DNA of 64,000 nt from Desulfovibrio sp. MES5 (GCF_002237645.1 NZ_MJUZ01000032.1:1-64000); one strand, 5' to 3'. Counted from the stretch's first letter, positions 23,132-33,330 are shown. The notes: generated by a model from the letters alone, not told the origin. Translations and numbers: made by a program.

Positions 23132-24562
23132 CTATTTTCCGAGAGGCACAGTGCGGAAGGCAACATCACCACGCCGCGAAATTTGCAGCATGATGGCTCC
23201 GCGCTTGACGCCCTCTTCGTTCACAATTTTTGACAGCGCTGCAGACGTGTTCACGGGCTTCAGATTCGCCTTGAGAATTATGTCTCCGGGGCGCAGGTCA
23301 GCCTCAGCGGCAGGCTTGTTGGCAGCCACATCAACGATGAGCAGGCCTTCGTTCTTGTCAATCTTCATATCGCGGCGTTCGGCGTCACTCAGGGGGCGCA
23401 CCGAAATGCCGAGCAACCCTTCGCTTTGCTTGGCTTCACCCTTGCTTCCGGTTGCGGCCTGTGAAGTGGACTGGCGTTCGCCCAAGGTGACCGTAAGATC
23501 CACGGTCTTGCCGTCGCGCCAAACCTTGATGACAGCCTGGCTGCCGGGAGCTTTTTCGGCAATGGCGCGCAGCAGGGCTGATGCGTCATCAATATCCTTG
23601 CCGTCCACGGCCACGATTACGTCGCCGTCCTTCATGCCGCCCTTGGCCGCAGGCTCATTTTCCATAACGCTGCCGATAAGAGCGCCCTTGGCGTCCTTCA
23701 TACCCAAAGCTTTGGCCGCGTTTTCTTCAACATCCTGAATGGTTACGCCGATCCAGCCGCGGCTGACTTTTTTGCCGCTCTTGATCTGGTCGATGATTTT
23801 TGCGGCCATGTTGCTGGGAATGGCAAAGCCAATACCCTGCCCGCTGGCAATAATAGCCGTATTGATGCCTACAACCTGCCCCTGCATGTTCAGCAGCGGG
23901 CCGCCACTGTTGCCGGGGTTGATGGAGGCGTCAGTCTGAAGGAAGTTGTCAAAAGGACCAGCGTGTATATTACGGTTTTTGGCAGACAAAATGCCAGCAG
24001 TTACCGTGTGATCCAGCCCAAAGGGGTTGCCGATGGCCAGCAGCCATTCGCCGACATTCAGGTCGTCGGAATTGCCAAAAACCAGGAACGGCAGTTCTTT
24101 TTTTACATCGACCTTCAGGAGGGCCAGATCTGTTTCTTCATCAGCCCCAATAAGGGTAGCCGTAAAGGACTCGCTTTTACCGTTTTTTTGATCCAGCGTA
24201 ACACGAATGACATCGGCATCGGCCACCACATGGTTGTTGGTGACTATATAGCCGTCAGCCGACACCAAAAAGCCTGAGCCAAGCGATTTTTGCTTGGATT
24301 GGGGCCTTTTGCCATCGCGCCTACCGCCAAACTGATCAAAAAATTTATCAAAACCAGGGGGCATGTTGCGGAACATCTCGCCGAAAAGTTCTTCAGAGCC
24401 TCCACCGCTGGCAGCCATTTTTTCAGTATTGATATTGACGACTGCAGGGCCGCTTTTGGCGGCCAGTTCGCTGAAGTCCGGCAGGTTTACTGCCTGGGCA
24501 AAATGAGCCGTCACCACAAAGGTAACGGCCAGCAGCCCTGTTAAACATCTTTTTATAAACAT
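23132..24562 (-). CDS. degP: Do-family periplasmic serine protease/chaperone (DegP/HtrA)
   Basis: 476 residues. The signal peptide ends near residue 24 (TAHFAQA). The trypsin-like domain has the triad His in TNNHVV, Asp in ETDLALL and Ser in GNSGGPL. Two PDZ domains follow (GWIGVTIQDV... and LLGISVRPLS...). The enzyme degrades or refolds damaged envelope proteins. Start ATG follows AGGAG. The gene lies 14 nt behind the S1-domain protein gene and is followed by a terminator. DegQ or MucD naming is equally possible. Confidence 0.95.
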   Translation of the reverse strand: MFIKRCLTGLLAVTFVVTAHFAQAVNLPDFSELAAKSGPAVVNINTEKMAASGGGSEELFGEMFRNMPPGFDKFFDQFGGRRDGKRPQSKQKSLGSGFLVSADGYIVTNNHVVADADVIRVTLDQKNGKSESFTATLIGADEETDLALLKVDVKKELPFLVFGNSDDLNVGEWLLAIGNPFGLDHTVTAGILSAKNRNIHAGPFDNFLQTDASINPGNSGGPLLNMQGQVVGINTAIIASGQGIGFAIPSNMAAKIIDQIKSGKKVSRGWIGVTIQDVEENAAKALGMKDAKGALIGSVMENEPAAKGGMKDGDVIVAVDGKDIDDASALLRAIAEKAPGSQAVIKVWRDGKTVDLTVTLGERQSTSQAATGSKGEAKQSEGLLGISVRPLSDAERRDMKIDKNEGLLIVDVAANKPAAEADLRPGDIILKANLKPVNTSAALSKIVNEEGVKRGAIMLQISRRGDVAFRTVPLGK

Positions 24563-24576
24563 GGAAAAACTCCTAG

Positions 24577-26046
24577 TTACTTGTTTTGCATAGCCTTATG
24601 CAAAGCTTGTGCCAGTGTGTTTATCCCGGTGTTTTCAGTAGCTCTGCCAAGATTGGCGTGCTGTTTCCAAGCCTTGTCGTCCACTGTTGCCGTGGCATCG
24701 GAGCCTTCAGGAGCAAGGCTGATGCGACGCGCAGTGGTATCGAGATTTTGTACCATTAGGGTGACGCTGTCGCCCTTGTCCAATTTGCTGTACTGACCGG
24801 AATTTTTGGCGTTCTTGATGACGCCTGCTGGCAAAAGACCGGTAATGCCGGGTGCGAGCGCGATGAAGAGTCCATGCGGGCTGCGCCCGTCGACCGTTCC
24901 CTGCACAAGTGATCCTACGGCAAAGCGCTGGGCTGCGTCCTGCCAGGGGTCACCCTCGGCTTCGCGCAAACTCAGTGAAATACGGCGGGATTCGCTGTTG
25001 ATGTCTTTGATTTTCACGGCGACACAGTCGCCAACTTGAACTATTTCTTCAGGTTTTGTGATACGTTTGGTCCACGACAATTCAGAAATGTGCGCAAGAC
25101 CTTCAATCCCAGGCAGAATTTCAACAAACACGCCAAAGGGAGCCAGGCGCACTACCCGCCCCTGCACAATGGACCCGGACTCAAGCTTCTGGTCCACATC
25201 CTGCCAGGGGTCGCCTTGGGCCTGTTTGCGTGAAAGGGAGATGCGCACTTGTCCTTTATCATTCTTACTGATGGAAAGAACCTTGGCGCGCACAGTGTCT
25301 CCCAGAGAAACTGCTTCGTCAGGAGCGCCCACGCGCGACCAGGAAAGCTCTGAAAGATGGATCATGCCTTCAACAGCCGAATCCAGCTCCATAAAAGCGC
25401 CAAAAGGTGCAAATCGGGATATTTTGCCTTCAACGGTGTCGCCAACGTTGAGTTTTTCAAGCAATACTTCAAGTTGCTCCTGCCGTTCGCGGTCAAGGAG
25501 GGCCCTGCGGGAAACGACAATATTGCGCCCCCTGTTCTCAACCCTGATGACGAGGAACTGCAGAGTGCGCCCCACAAGGGATTCCGCTTCTTCAGTGGCG
25601 GCAAGGCCAATCTGGCTGCCGGGACAGAAAGCGGTTTTACCCATAACTTCAACGGAATAGCCGCCCTTGCAGGTTCCAGCGATGCGGCCTTCAACGGGCA
25701 GCGCCGCGTCACGCGCTTCTTCCAGCGCAGCCACTCCGCTGCCGCTCATGGAGCGGGAAAGGCGGATTTCTTGTGATGAAACACCGATCACCCATGCCTC
25801 CACGGTGTCTCCGGGGCCCGCGGTTTCCTTGCCTTCTGCGTCAAGGATGTCTTTTCGTTCCATAATGCCGTCAACCTTTATGCCCACGTCAACAAACACG
25901 CTGTCGCCCGTAATGGCGATAACGGTGCCTGTCACTTTCTGGCCAGTCTGAAGACGATGTCCAGAAGTTTCATGGGCTGCCAGCATGGCGGCAAAATCCT
26001 CAACGCCTTCCTCCTGCATGGAGGCCGCGAACTTTTCCTCGGTCAT
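24577..26046 (-). CDS. S1 RNA-binding domain protein (ribosomal protein S1-like)
   Basis: 489 residues with five S1 OB-fold repeats at about 35-104, 115-180, 200-275, 287-362 and 375-445. The third and fourth have the classic pattern (VEGKISRFAPFGAFMEL, GMIHLSELSW; VQGRVVRLAPFGVFVEI, GLAHISELSW). The family binds mRNA at the ribosome or in RNA turnover. It is shorter than the six-repeat S1 and may be a second S1-like protein, as is common in deltaproteobacteria. ATG at 26046 follows AAGGAG by 8 nt. It is probably co-transcribed with degP. Confidence 0.85.
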   Translation of the reverse strand: MTEEKFAASMQEEGVEDFAAMLAAHETSGHRLQTGQKVTGTVIAITGDSVFVDVGIKVDGIMERKDILDAEGKETAGPGDTVEAWVIGVSSQEIRLSRSMSGSGVAALEEARDAALPVEGRIAGTCKGGYSVEVMGKTAFCPGSQIGLAATEEAESLVGRTLQFLVIRVENRGRNIVVSRRALLDRERQEQLEVLLEKLNVGDTVEGKISRFAPFGAFMELDSAVEGMIHLSELSWSRVGAPDEAVSLGDTVRAKVLSISKNDKGQVRISLSRKQAQGDPWQDVDQKLESGSIVQGRVVRLAPFGVFVEILPGIEGLAHISELSWTKRITKPEEIVQVGDCVAVKIKDINSESRRISLSLREAEGDPWQDAAQRFAVGSLVQGTVDGRSPHGLFIALAPGITGLLPAGVIKNAKNSGQYSKLDKGDSVTLMVQNLDTTARRISLAPEGSDATATVDDKAWKQHANLGRATENTGINTLAQALHKAMQNK

Positions 26047-26286
26047 ATTTCCTGCTCCTTAAAGCTGGGCTTATTTGCTCAAGTTAACAATTATACTTCA
26101 TACGGTTGCAGAAAACAACGATGTTTTGCTTGCTCCGGCACAAAAATACTCAATTATATTATGTTGATAAATTTTTTCTTAGGGGTTGGGTTGGTCGTGG
26201 TCAGTTGTGGGCCGTAAGGGGCGCTGCCCGGCCAGGGGCAGAGCAGGTCTCACGCTGCAGTGCTCAGACGATATGCTTTGTGTACC

Positions 26287-26320
26287 AAAGGCCGCATCGC
26301 ACGCATGCGACACGGCCTTT
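26287..26320 (-). terminator. Terminator-like hairpin downstream of lolA
   Basis: AAAGGCCG (26287-26294) and CGGCCTTT (26313-26320) enclose a second small stem, TCGCA/TGCGA. It would end the efp-ftsK-lolA transcript. Confidence 0.55.
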
Positions 26321-26364
26321 GCCCTTGTCATCTGTAACTGGCAGAAATTATTACGAGGAGCGTG

Positions 26365-27042
26365 CTACTGAAACAGCTCTTTTTCCGGCACGGCATGTTC
26401 AATGCGGTCTTCAACTTCAATGCCTTTTGGGGGCGTGAAAGAAAATTCCGAAGCCTTTATGTTTACATCAGGCGCAAAACTGGTGAAGCGGATCTCATTA
26501 CCGTTGCCGTAGAAATCCAGTATATTTGCTCTCTTGATATATCCCGTGTCGGGCTCAACCCAGATGATGGCCTCAACCATTTGCGGAGCTGGTTCTTTGG
26601 GAAAAAGGCGCAGCTTGGCCAGGCCGTCTTCCTTGCCCTCGGACTTAACGTCAAAGTCCTTGGTCAGGGCGGCCTGCCCCGTAATCACCTGAATAATGCT
26701 ACGTGAATCTTGCACCAAGGTAAGGGGGTAGCGGTAAGCGACCTCTTCATCCGGCAGGTAGTTCCAGATTTCCTTGCCAGTGACCACGAGCGTTTCTTCG
26801 TGGGGTTTGGCAGTCTGCCAGCGGATAAGCAGAGGCTTTTTGAACAGTAGTTTACCCTGCCGTTTTTCTACAGAACCGCTTTCCTTGTGGGTGAGGGTCT
26901 GCTCAAAATCGGCTGAAAATGAGCCGGTTTTTTCGTAGCGGGCCTGAATGGCTGCGGCCATATCAGCAGCAAATACCGGCGCAGCCGGAACTAGGGAAAA
27001 ACTCAGGGCCAGGGCGACCACCAGTGCGCATATCTTACGCAT
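26365..27042 (-). CDS. lolA: Outer-membrane lipoprotein carrier protein LolA
   Basis: 225 residues from ATG at 27042, 4 nt after GGAGG; the longer frame overlaps ftsK and has no ribosome site. The signal peptide is about 25 residues (VPAAPVFA). The mature part matches the LolA fold: ARYEKTGSFSADFEQTLTHK, GKLLFKKPLLIRWQTAKPHE, VTGKEIWNYLPDEEVAYRYP, and a C-terminal FTPPKGIEV. It carries lipoproteins across the periplasm to the outer membrane, and so would serve the BamD lipoprotein encoded nearby. Confidence 0.92.
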   Translation of the reverse strand: MRKICALVVALALSFSLVPAAPVFAADMAAAIQARYEKTGSFSADFEQTLTHKESGSVEKRQGKLLFKKPLLIRWQTAKPHEETLVVTGKEIWNYLPDEEVAYRYPLTLVQDSRSIIQVITGQAALTKDFDVKSEGKEDGLAKLRLFPKEPAPQMVEAIIWVEPDTGYIKRANILDFYGNGNEIRFTSFAPDVNIKASEFSFTPPKGIEVEDRIEHAVPEKELFQ

Positions 27043-27107
27043 ACAACCTCCACAGCCCACCAGGGCTTTGACCACATGGCAAGAAACTGTAATAAGAATT
27101 TTTACCG

Positions 27108-29705
27108 TCATTTTACAACCGCGCGGGGCTTGCTGCCGTCCGCCGGGCCAATGATGCCGTCGTGTTCCAACTGCTCCACCAGACGCGCCGCCCGGTTGAA
27201 GCCGATTTTGAAGCGGCGCTGCACAAGGGATATGGACGCCCGGCCCTGCTCGCTTACAAAAATCTGTACTTCGCCATACAACGGGTCCTGGGCTGCGTCG
27301 CCACCACCGCCGTTTGCGCCCCCCATGGCGGCATCAAGCCCCCATTGAGCGAAATCCACCTTATAGGACGGGCTTAAGTGGCGCTTCCAGTGATTCACGA
27401 CGTCTTGCACTTCTTCATCACTCAAGAAGGGGCCGTGCAGACGTTGCAGCCGTCCACCGCTGGGCTTGAACAGCATGTCCCCACGGCCAAGAAGATGTTC
27501 GGCCCCCACCTGATCAAGGATGGTGCGCGAGTCATGCTTGGAGGTCACCTGAAAGGATATGCGGCAGGGAAAGTTTGCCTTGATCAGGCCCGTGACGACG
27601 TCCACGCTTGGCCGTTGCGTCGCCAGAATCAGGTGGATGCCAGCGGCGCGAGCCAGTTGCGCCAGACGTACGATGCTGGTTTCCACCTCGCGGGCGGCCG
27701 TCATCATGAGGTCAGCGAGTTCGTCAATGACAATGACCAGATAGGGCAAAGGCTCCAGGTCTGAAAAATCAGGGGGCAAGTCGTCCTTGTAGGCGGAAAG
27801 CTTTTGATTAAAGCCCGCGACGTTGCGTACGCCAAGACGCGCCATGGCCGCATAGCGGCGGTCCATTTCATGAACGGCCCAATCCAGGGCGTTCTTGGCC
27901 TCGTTCATTTCAGTAACAACAGGATGCACCAAGTGGGGCGCATCCGCATAAACAGCCATTTCAATGCGCTTGGGATCGATAAGCAGAAGTTGCATGTCCT
28001 GCGGCTGGGTACGGTAGAGCAGACTGACGAGGATGCCGTTAAGGCATACGCTTTTTCCCGCGCCTGTGGCTCCGGCCACAAGCAGGTGAGGCATGCGGGT
28101 CAGATCGGCCATAAATGGCTTGCCGGCAATGTCCTTGCCAAGAATCATGGTCAGGGGACCGCAGCCTGTGCGGAAGGCCTCGCAGGAGGCAAGCTCGCGA
28201 AAGTTTACGGTTTCGCGTTGTTCATTGGGGATTTCAATGCCAACGGTATCAGAACCGGGAATGGGCGCCTGAATGCGAATGGCCACCGCCTTGAGGGCCA
28301 GCGCAAGGTCATCGGTCAGGTTGGCGATGCGGCTTACGCGGATGCCGGGAGCCGGGCGAACTTCAAACATGGTAACCACCGGCCCGGGGGTTATGCGCAC
28401 AAGTTCGCTTTGAATGTCAAAATCAGTGAGGCAGGCCATGAGCGTCTGCCCTCTTGCCTGAAGATCTTCACGGCTGAGCCCGCCCGCCTGGGGCGATGGA
28501 GGAGCCAGCAGGTCAAGACCGGGAAGCGGGATGGCGGCTTTTTTACGAAATGGCGCAGTAATTTTGTCCACAAGCCCGGTCTTTGCGGAAGAGTCCTGGG
28601 CGCGAGACGCTGCAGCCCTTTCTTTGGCCGCTGACGGTGCGGATGCAGGTCCAGCCTCGCTGGACGTGTCGTCTATAGTGCTGCCGTAATCATCAGCAGT
28701 GGGGCCATAGTGAGACGACTGGGCCGCCGAAGGAGCCTTGCCGGAGCGGCTTGCTCCCTTTACCAGCGGCTGACCATTGAGGTCCTGCGCGATTGCAAAT
28801 GGATCGTCTTCATGATCTTCACTTGCGGCCACAAGCGGAGCCGCCGGTTCGGGGGTGTTCCCCGCTACCTTGTCTGAAGCGGAAGTTTTTTCGCTATTGA
28901 CGTCATAGACATCCGGCAGCGAGTCCGCAGTTGGGTGAATATCGCCCAATTTGTCGCGCCACCGGGCCAAAAACGACCAGTCGGGCCAGGAAAATTTGAA
29001 TTTTGATGCGGCAGCCGTTTTTTCTTCCTGCACAGGAGTCAGGGTGTGCTGCACTATTTCAGGCTGCACCTGTTGGCGGGCGGACTGCACAGATCCCGAC
29101 TTGCCAGCCTTGCTTACATTCTTGCCAGCGGCTTCAGGCTGGGAAGCCCCGTCGGCGGCGGCCAATCGGGCTTCCAGGCGTTCGCGCAAGGCGTGAAGCA
29201 ACCGCCCGCCCAAACTGAACCAGGAGATGTTCCAGGCCAGTTGCAGCCCGGCGAGAAAAATAAAAATCCAGACAATGGCTGAGCCGCCAGGGCTGAGGTA
29301 GAGGCTGGCATTGCGGTGCAGAGCGCTGCCAACCATGCCGCCGCCCCACACGTCGCCGAAGGAAAAATCCCAGGCAGCGCCAGTGACAAGCAGGCAGATC
29401 GTCAGCAGAAAGAAGCCGCACCAGCGCCACCAGTGCATGCCATAGGCAGGAGAAACGTAGGCCGCTCCCAGTGCGCCAAAAACCAATGGGCACAGGAAGG
29501 CGGCCACGCCAAATACATCGTTAAGAAAACCCGCAGTGTACGCGCCAAAAAGGCCCGCCTTGTTGTGCACTTCAACTGTTCCACTGACCACATGGTTAAG
29601 GCTGGGGTCATTGGCGTCAAAGCTGAGCAGGCTGAGCAAAAGCAGCAGCGCCCAGAAGAGCAGAAAAAGGCCAAGAAGTTCGCGGCTAAATTTATGGGCG
29701 TCCGT
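27108..29705 (-). CDS. ftsK: DNA translocase FtsK
   Basis: Moves chromosome ends to the septum and activates XerCD at dif. Four N-terminal membrane helices are followed by a long low-complexity linker, then the motor with Walker A GATGAGKSVCLN and Walker B YLVIVIDELADLMM, and the C-terminal gamma winged helix (FKIGFNRAARLVEQLEHDGI). About 865 residues if translation begins at 29705. The first membrane helix (RELLGLFLLFWALLLLLSLL) lies upstream of any ATG, GTG or TTG start that would keep it whole. The best-placed codon is ACG at 29705, 7 nt after GGGAGGG. The gene is flanked by efp and lolA. Confidence 0.93.
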   Translation of the reverse strand, partial: TDAHKFSRELLGLFLLFWALLLLLSLLSFDANDPSLNHVVSGTVEVHNKAGLFGAYTAGFLNDVFGVAAFLCPLVFGALGAAYVSPAYGMHWWRWCGFFLLTICLLVTGAAWDFSFGDVWGGGMVGSALHRNASLYLSPGGSAIVWIFIFLAGLQLAWNISWFSLGGRLLHALRERLEARLAAADGASQPEAAGKNVSKAGKSGSVQSARQQVQPEIVQHTLTPVQEEKTAAASKFKFSWPDWSFLARWRDKLGDIHPTADSLPDVYDVNSEKTSASDKVAGNTPEPAAPLVAASEDHEDDPFAIAQDLNGQPLVKGASRSGKAPSAAQSSHYGPTADDYGSTIDDTSSEAGPASAPSAAKERAAASRAQDSSAKTGLVDKITAPFRKKAAIPLPGLDLLAPPSPQAGGLSREDLQARGQTLMACLTDFDIQSELVRITPGPVVTMFEVRPAPGIRVSRIANLTDDLALALKAVAIRIQAPIPGSDTVGIEIPNEQRETVNFRELASCEAFRTGCGPLTMILGKDIAGKPFMADLTRMPHLLVAGATGAGKSVCLNGILVSLLYRTQPQDMQLLLIDPKRIEMAVYADAPHLVHPVVTEMNEAKNALDWAVHEMDRRYAAMARLGVRNVAGFNQKLSAYKDDLPPDFSDLEPLPYLVIVIDELADLMMTAAREVETSIVRLAQLARAAGIHLILATQRPSVDVVTGLIKANFPCRISFQVTSKHDSRTILDQVGAEHLLGRGDMLFKPSGGRLQRLHGPFLSDEEVQDVVNHWKRHLSPSYKVDFAQWGLDAAMGGANGGGGDAAQDPLYGEVQIFVSEQGRASISLVQRRFKIGFNRAARLVEQLEHDGIIGPADGSKPRAVVK

Positions 29706-29729
29706 GGGGCTACCCTCCCGAACCGGTCA

Positions 29730-30287
29730 TTATTCCCGGCCCAGGTATTCCTTGGAGCGGGTGTCCACTTTAACGCGGTCACCTTCGTTAACAAAAATGG
29801 GAACCTGAACAACAAGGCCAGTTTCGAGCTTGGCGGGCTTGGTGACATTGCTGACAGTGTCGCCCTTGGCGCCCGGCTCGGTTTCCACAACAGTCAGCAC
29901 CATGCTTACCGGAATGTCAATGTCCAACGGGCTGCCCTTGTACAGCAGCACGCGGCATTCCTGACCGTCCTTCAAAAAACCCTCTTTGCCGTCAGTCGTT
30001 GCGAGGGACATTTGCAGCTGCTCGTATGTGGTCATATCCATAAAAATAAGCTCGTCATCCTGGCGATACAGGAACTGCATGTCACGGGTTTCAAGATCGG
30101 GCTTGCCGACCTTTTCACCGGAGCGGAAGGTGATGTCCTGCATGCGGCCGGTGAGGATGTTACGCAGCTTGGTGCGTACCATAGCGCCGCCCTTGCCGGG
30201 CTTGAAGTGCTGAAAGTCCACAATTTCGTAAGGGATGCCTTCTACTTCAATTTTAAGACCCTTGCGAAAATCCGTGGTTGAATACAT
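29730..30287 (-). CDS. efp: Translation elongation factor P
   Basis: 185 residues, full length, three beta-barrel domains. EF-P relieves ribosome stalling at proline runs. The loop [13 protein letters not shown] places the modifiable lysine at about 32. No EpmA/EpmB genes are seen nearby. ATG at 30287 follows AGGAGG. ftsK starts about 25 nt downstream. Confidence 0.97.
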   Translation of the reverse strand: MYSTTDFRKGLKIEVEGIPYEIVDFQHFKPGKGGAMVRTKLRNILTGRMQDITFRSGEKVGKPDLETRDMQFLYRQDDELIFMDMTTYEQLQMSLATTDGKEGFLKDGQECRVLLYKGSPLDIDIPVSMVLTVVETEPGAKGDTVSNVTKPAKLETGLVVQVPIFVNEGDRVKVDTRSKEYLGRE

Positions 30288-30475
30288 AGTTACCTCCTAC
30301 TTGTCGCCGCTTATCGGCATAAACTGGCATTAAGGCCGGTCATTTGCCAACTGGGGCAAGAGCGGCTACCTTGTACGGAAGTGCTTTGAAGGAAATCACG
30401 TTTCCGAACTGTAAATTTTTGCCGAAAATTGAGCACTTGTCAATACTCAACTCTCAAGCATCACATGAGGTTTTT

Positions 30476-31075
30476 ATGGCTGTCAGCCTTACGCTGGAAA
30501 GCACGGCTTATACACTGGATCAGCTCACCACCCGGCCTGAAGCGCAGATAGCCCTTGCTGGCCGTTCCAATGTCGGCAAATCTTCTCTTATCAATGCGTT
30601 GGCTGGCAGAAAAAAACTGGCCAAGGTCAGCTCCACGCCCGGTAAAACCCGCTCTGTCAATTTTTACCTGGTGGAACCATTGAGTTTTTATCTTGTGGAC
30701 CTGCCCGGCTACGGATATGCCCGAGCCAGCCATAGTGAACGCGAAAAGTGGGCCAAACTGTTGGAACGGTACCTCGTCGAGTGCGCCAGTCTCAAAGCGC
30801 TTGCCCTGTTGCTTGACTGCCGCCTGACACCCCAGCAGCTTGACCTGAATCTTGCCTCGTTTGCGCAGAGAAACCGCCTTTCCCTGGTGCCCATACTGAC
30901 GAAAGCCGACAAATGCAATCAGCGTGAACGCTCGGCGCGGCAAAAGGAATGGCAGGATATACTGGGCATCTGCCCCGTGCTGACCTCATCCAGCAGCCGA
31001 CTGGGCATTGACGCCTTATGGCGCGCGCTGGCGCAGGCCGCCGGAGTTGAAGCGCCAATCATCAAGGCTCCATAG
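30476..31075 (+). CDS. engB: Ribosome biogenesis GTPase EngB (YsxC/YihA)
   Basis: 199 residues from ATG at 30476, 5 nt after GAGG. G1 is [15 protein letters not shown]2/switch I is [14 protein letters not shown]3 is DLPGYGYA, G4 is TKADK, and G5 falls near TSSSSRLG. It helps assemble the large ribosomal subunit. Divergent from efp and convergent with the CDF transporter gene, so it is probably monocistronic. Confidence 0.96.
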   Translation: MAVSLTLESTAYTLDQLTTRPEAQIALAGRSNVGKSSLINALAGRKKLAKVSSTPGKTRSVNFYLVEPLSFYLVDLPGYGYARASHSEREKWAKLLERYLVECASLKALALLLDCRLTPQQLDLNLASFAQRNRLSLVPILTKADKCNQRERSARQKEWQDILGICPVLTSSSSRLGIDALWRALAQAAGVEAPIIKAP

Positions 31076-31101
31076 TATCCTGGCGAAAAAAACGTGACGG
31101 T

Positions 31102-32550
31102 CTACTCCGCCGCTTTTACGCCCGGCTCCATGTGGATAATGATACGCCCCAGTTGCGGAATACCCAGCCGTAGTTGTTTTTCCAGGCGCATACAAACCGT
31201 ATGCGCCTCTTCAACATTCAATGCTGGCGCTATATCACAATGAAAGCAGATGCAGACGCCCTGTTCCGGCAATTCGTAGACTGAAAATTTGTGAGGTTTT
31301 GTGACCAGCGGCTCCTTGGCAATGGCGATTTCAATTTCACGCCAGGCCATTTCCGCATATGACAACGATACAGAGGCTCCATAGGCCAGGGCGCAGGCTG
31401 CTCCTTCCGGCTCAAGGTGGCTCACCACCTCCATTTGCGGAATTGCGGCATGCAAGGCTTTTTCAAAATTCTTGACCCTTTCGTAGGCCTGAACAAAAGG
31501 CAAGTCGCCGGGAAGCTCCACGTGCAGGTCTATATGGCAGACCTCAGCCGCGCGAAGAATATGCACGTTATGCACGGCAAGGCCATGGTTCCAGGCTGTA
31601 TACTGCACCTGCGCAAAAGGATCGCAGTGCCTGTCGGCATCGCCGCTGTGCGGTTCCACATGGACGGTCACGTCCGCACCTTCCAGCACAAGCGCCACGG
31701 CCTGCTCCGCTTCATGAGCCAGGCGGTGGCCTTCACTGACCTTTATGCCCGGCTCCACGCCGACAGTCAGGTCCACAAAGCTGGTGGGGCCGCTGGTGCG
31801 CAGGCGCACATCACGGACATCAGTGATGCCCTTTACCCTGGTTACAGCCGCAATGACGGCCTGCTGTTCGCGTGTGGAGCCGGTATCCATCAGCGTGTCG
31901 ACAGCCTGCATGGCCATGCGAACACTGGCGCGAAAGATTATCGCTGCCACCAGCAGTGCGGCCACAGTGTCAGCCTGAACCAGAATTTGGTGCAGAGGGT
32001 CTGGCAGGCTGAGAACTGAAGCCACCCATACTGCGAGAACCCCTGCCAACACCACTGCCGAAGACAGGATATCAGTGGAAAAATGCAGGGCGTCCGCTTC
32101 AAGCGCCTGGCTTTTATATTTTTTGGCCACCTGACGCAGTATGCGTACCCTGTTCACATCAATGATTATGGAAAGAGCCATGACGCCAACGCCCCATAAA
32201 GATGGCGTCACAGGGCTTTCACCAGTCATCAGACGTTGCACGCCCTCGTACACAACCCAGAAGCAGGTCAGAAACAAAAGCAGCGTTTCGGCCAGGGCTG
32301 AAAGATTTTCAATTTTGCCATGGCCGTAGGGGTGACGCGCATCGGCCGGCTTGGAGGCTATGCGTACCGCCGCCAGAGTCATGGCCGCTGCCAGAAGATC
32401 CAGACCACTGTGCAATGCTTCGGACAAAATGCCGAGGCTGTTGGTGTGCAAACCGACAATGAGCTTGATGGACGTCAGGGCAAAGGCGGCCCACAGCGAT
32501 GCAAGCGCTGCACGATTTTTTTCAGTACTGGCTTCCGAGGGCACGGCCAT
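31102..32550 (-). CDS. Cation diffusion facilitator (CDF) metal efflux protein, extended C-terminus
   Basis: 482 residues, against about 300 for usual CDF proteins. Six membrane helices in residues 15-215 carry the metal site H47-x3-D51 (EALHSGLDLLAA) and H156-x3-D160 (DALHFSTDIL). The HD-HD arrangement suggests zinc-type rather than manganese-type selectivity. After the first cytoplasmic domain (about 220-300, ending DVTVHVEP) come two more ferredoxin-like modules (ending VVSHLEP and IIIHMEP). These contain several His and Cys residues (CICFHCD). The extra modules may sense or buffer metal. It is a single gene following the bamD terminator. Confidence 0.9.
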   Translation of the reverse strand: MAVPSEASTEKNRAALASLWAAFALTSIKLIVGLHTNSLGILSEALHSGLDLLAAAMTLAAVRIASKPADARHPYGHGKIENLSALAETLLLFLTCFWVVYEGVQRLMTGESPVTPSLWGVGVMALSIIIDVNRVRILRQVAKKYKSQALEADALHFSTDILSSAVVLAGVLAVWVASVLSLPDPLHQILVQADTVAALLVAAIIFRASVRMAMQAVDTLMDTGSTREQQAVIAAVTRVKGITDVRDVRLRTSGPTSFVDLTVGVEPGIKVSEGHRLAHEAEQAVALVLEGADVTVHVEPHSGDADRHCDPFAQVQYTAWNHGLAVHNVHILRAAEVCHIDLHVELPGDLPFVQAYERVKNFEKALHAAIPQMEVVSHLEPEGAACALAYGASVSLSYAEMAWREIEIAIAKEPLVTKPHKFSVYELPEQGVCICFHCDIAPALNVEEAHTVCMRLEKQLRLGIPQLGRIIIHMEPGVKAAE

Positions 32551-32565
32551 GATGACTCCACTGGT

Positions 32566-32590
32566 AAAAAAAAGCCCCCGAAGGGGCTTT
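32566..32590 (-). terminator. Terminator of the trxA-trxB-bamD operon
   Basis: AAAGCCCC-CGAA-GGGGCTTT hairpin. The minus strand ends in a T-run of eight. Confidence 0.85.
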
Positions 32591-32598
32591 AATTTTTG

Positions 32599-33330
32599 TT
32601 ACAACCACTTAAACCATTCTCGCCAAGAGCCTTGACGCTTTTGCCGCGTTTCTACAGCCTGTTCTTCTTTATAGTTGTGGTAGGCTGCCAGGCTTTTTTC
32701 TTTGGCGTGTTCTGACACTTCTGGCACGTCCTGGAAATTCTTTATGATGAATTCATAACGGTGCCAGGCAGGGCCATATTTCTTCATGTGCCAGAAGACG
32801 TCGGCGATGTAGAGTTCATGCTCAGCCATAAGCTTGCGGCAGGTAAGCATGTGCTCTTCGGCGCCCTTGGCGTACGGAGAATCAGGATACATCTGGTGCA
32901 GCCTGTTGAAGTAATCGTAGGCTTCCTGAAGCTCGGTGGTCGCTCTGTCAACGGAGCGGAACTGCTTCATCAGGGACATGCCCGTCTGATACAGCACGTA
33001 AGGTATGGCCTCATGCCTTGGGTGCAGGGATTCAAAGTCCTTGTAGCTTTCAGTGGCCAGTTCGTATTCCTCATCGAGGAAGTAGGCGTCGCCCAATGAC
33101 AGCTCTGCATCAATGGTATAAGGGCTGAATGGATACGTATCGCGCAGTTTATTGTACAGCTCCACGGCACGCACATAGTTTTTTTCACTCATGGCGTCGT
33201 TGGCGGCCTCAAAGATTTCTTGCGCGGTGTCTTCGGCTGGCGGAAGATAGATCATATCAATGATGCCGCAACCGGAAACCATGAGCATACTCATGGCAAG
33301 CAAAATGGAGCGTAGCAGTTTTTTATGCAT
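32599..33330 (-). CDS. bamD: Outer-membrane assembly lipoprotein BamD
   Basis: 243 residues from ATG at 33330; the longer frame reads back through trxB. A lipoprotein signal ends in LMVSGC (Cys21). TPR-like repeats follow: [55 protein letters not shown] and [20 protein letters not shown]. It is part of the BAM complex that inserts beta-barrel proteins. The start overlaps the trxB stop by 8 nt (ATGCATAA), an unusual link between redox and envelope genes. Confidence 0.9.
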   Translation of the reverse strand: MHKKLLRSILLAMSMLMVSGCGIIDMIYLPPAEDTAQEIFEAANDAMSEKNYVRAVELYNKLRDTYPFSPYTIDAELSLGDAYFLDEEYELATESYKDFESLHPRHEAIPYVLYQTGMSLMKQFRSVDRATTELQEAYDYFNRLHQMYPDSPYAKGAEEHMLTCRKLMAEHELYIADVFWHMKKYGPAWHRYEFIIKNFQDVPEVSEHAKEKSLAAYHNYKEEQAVETRQKRQGSWREWFKWL

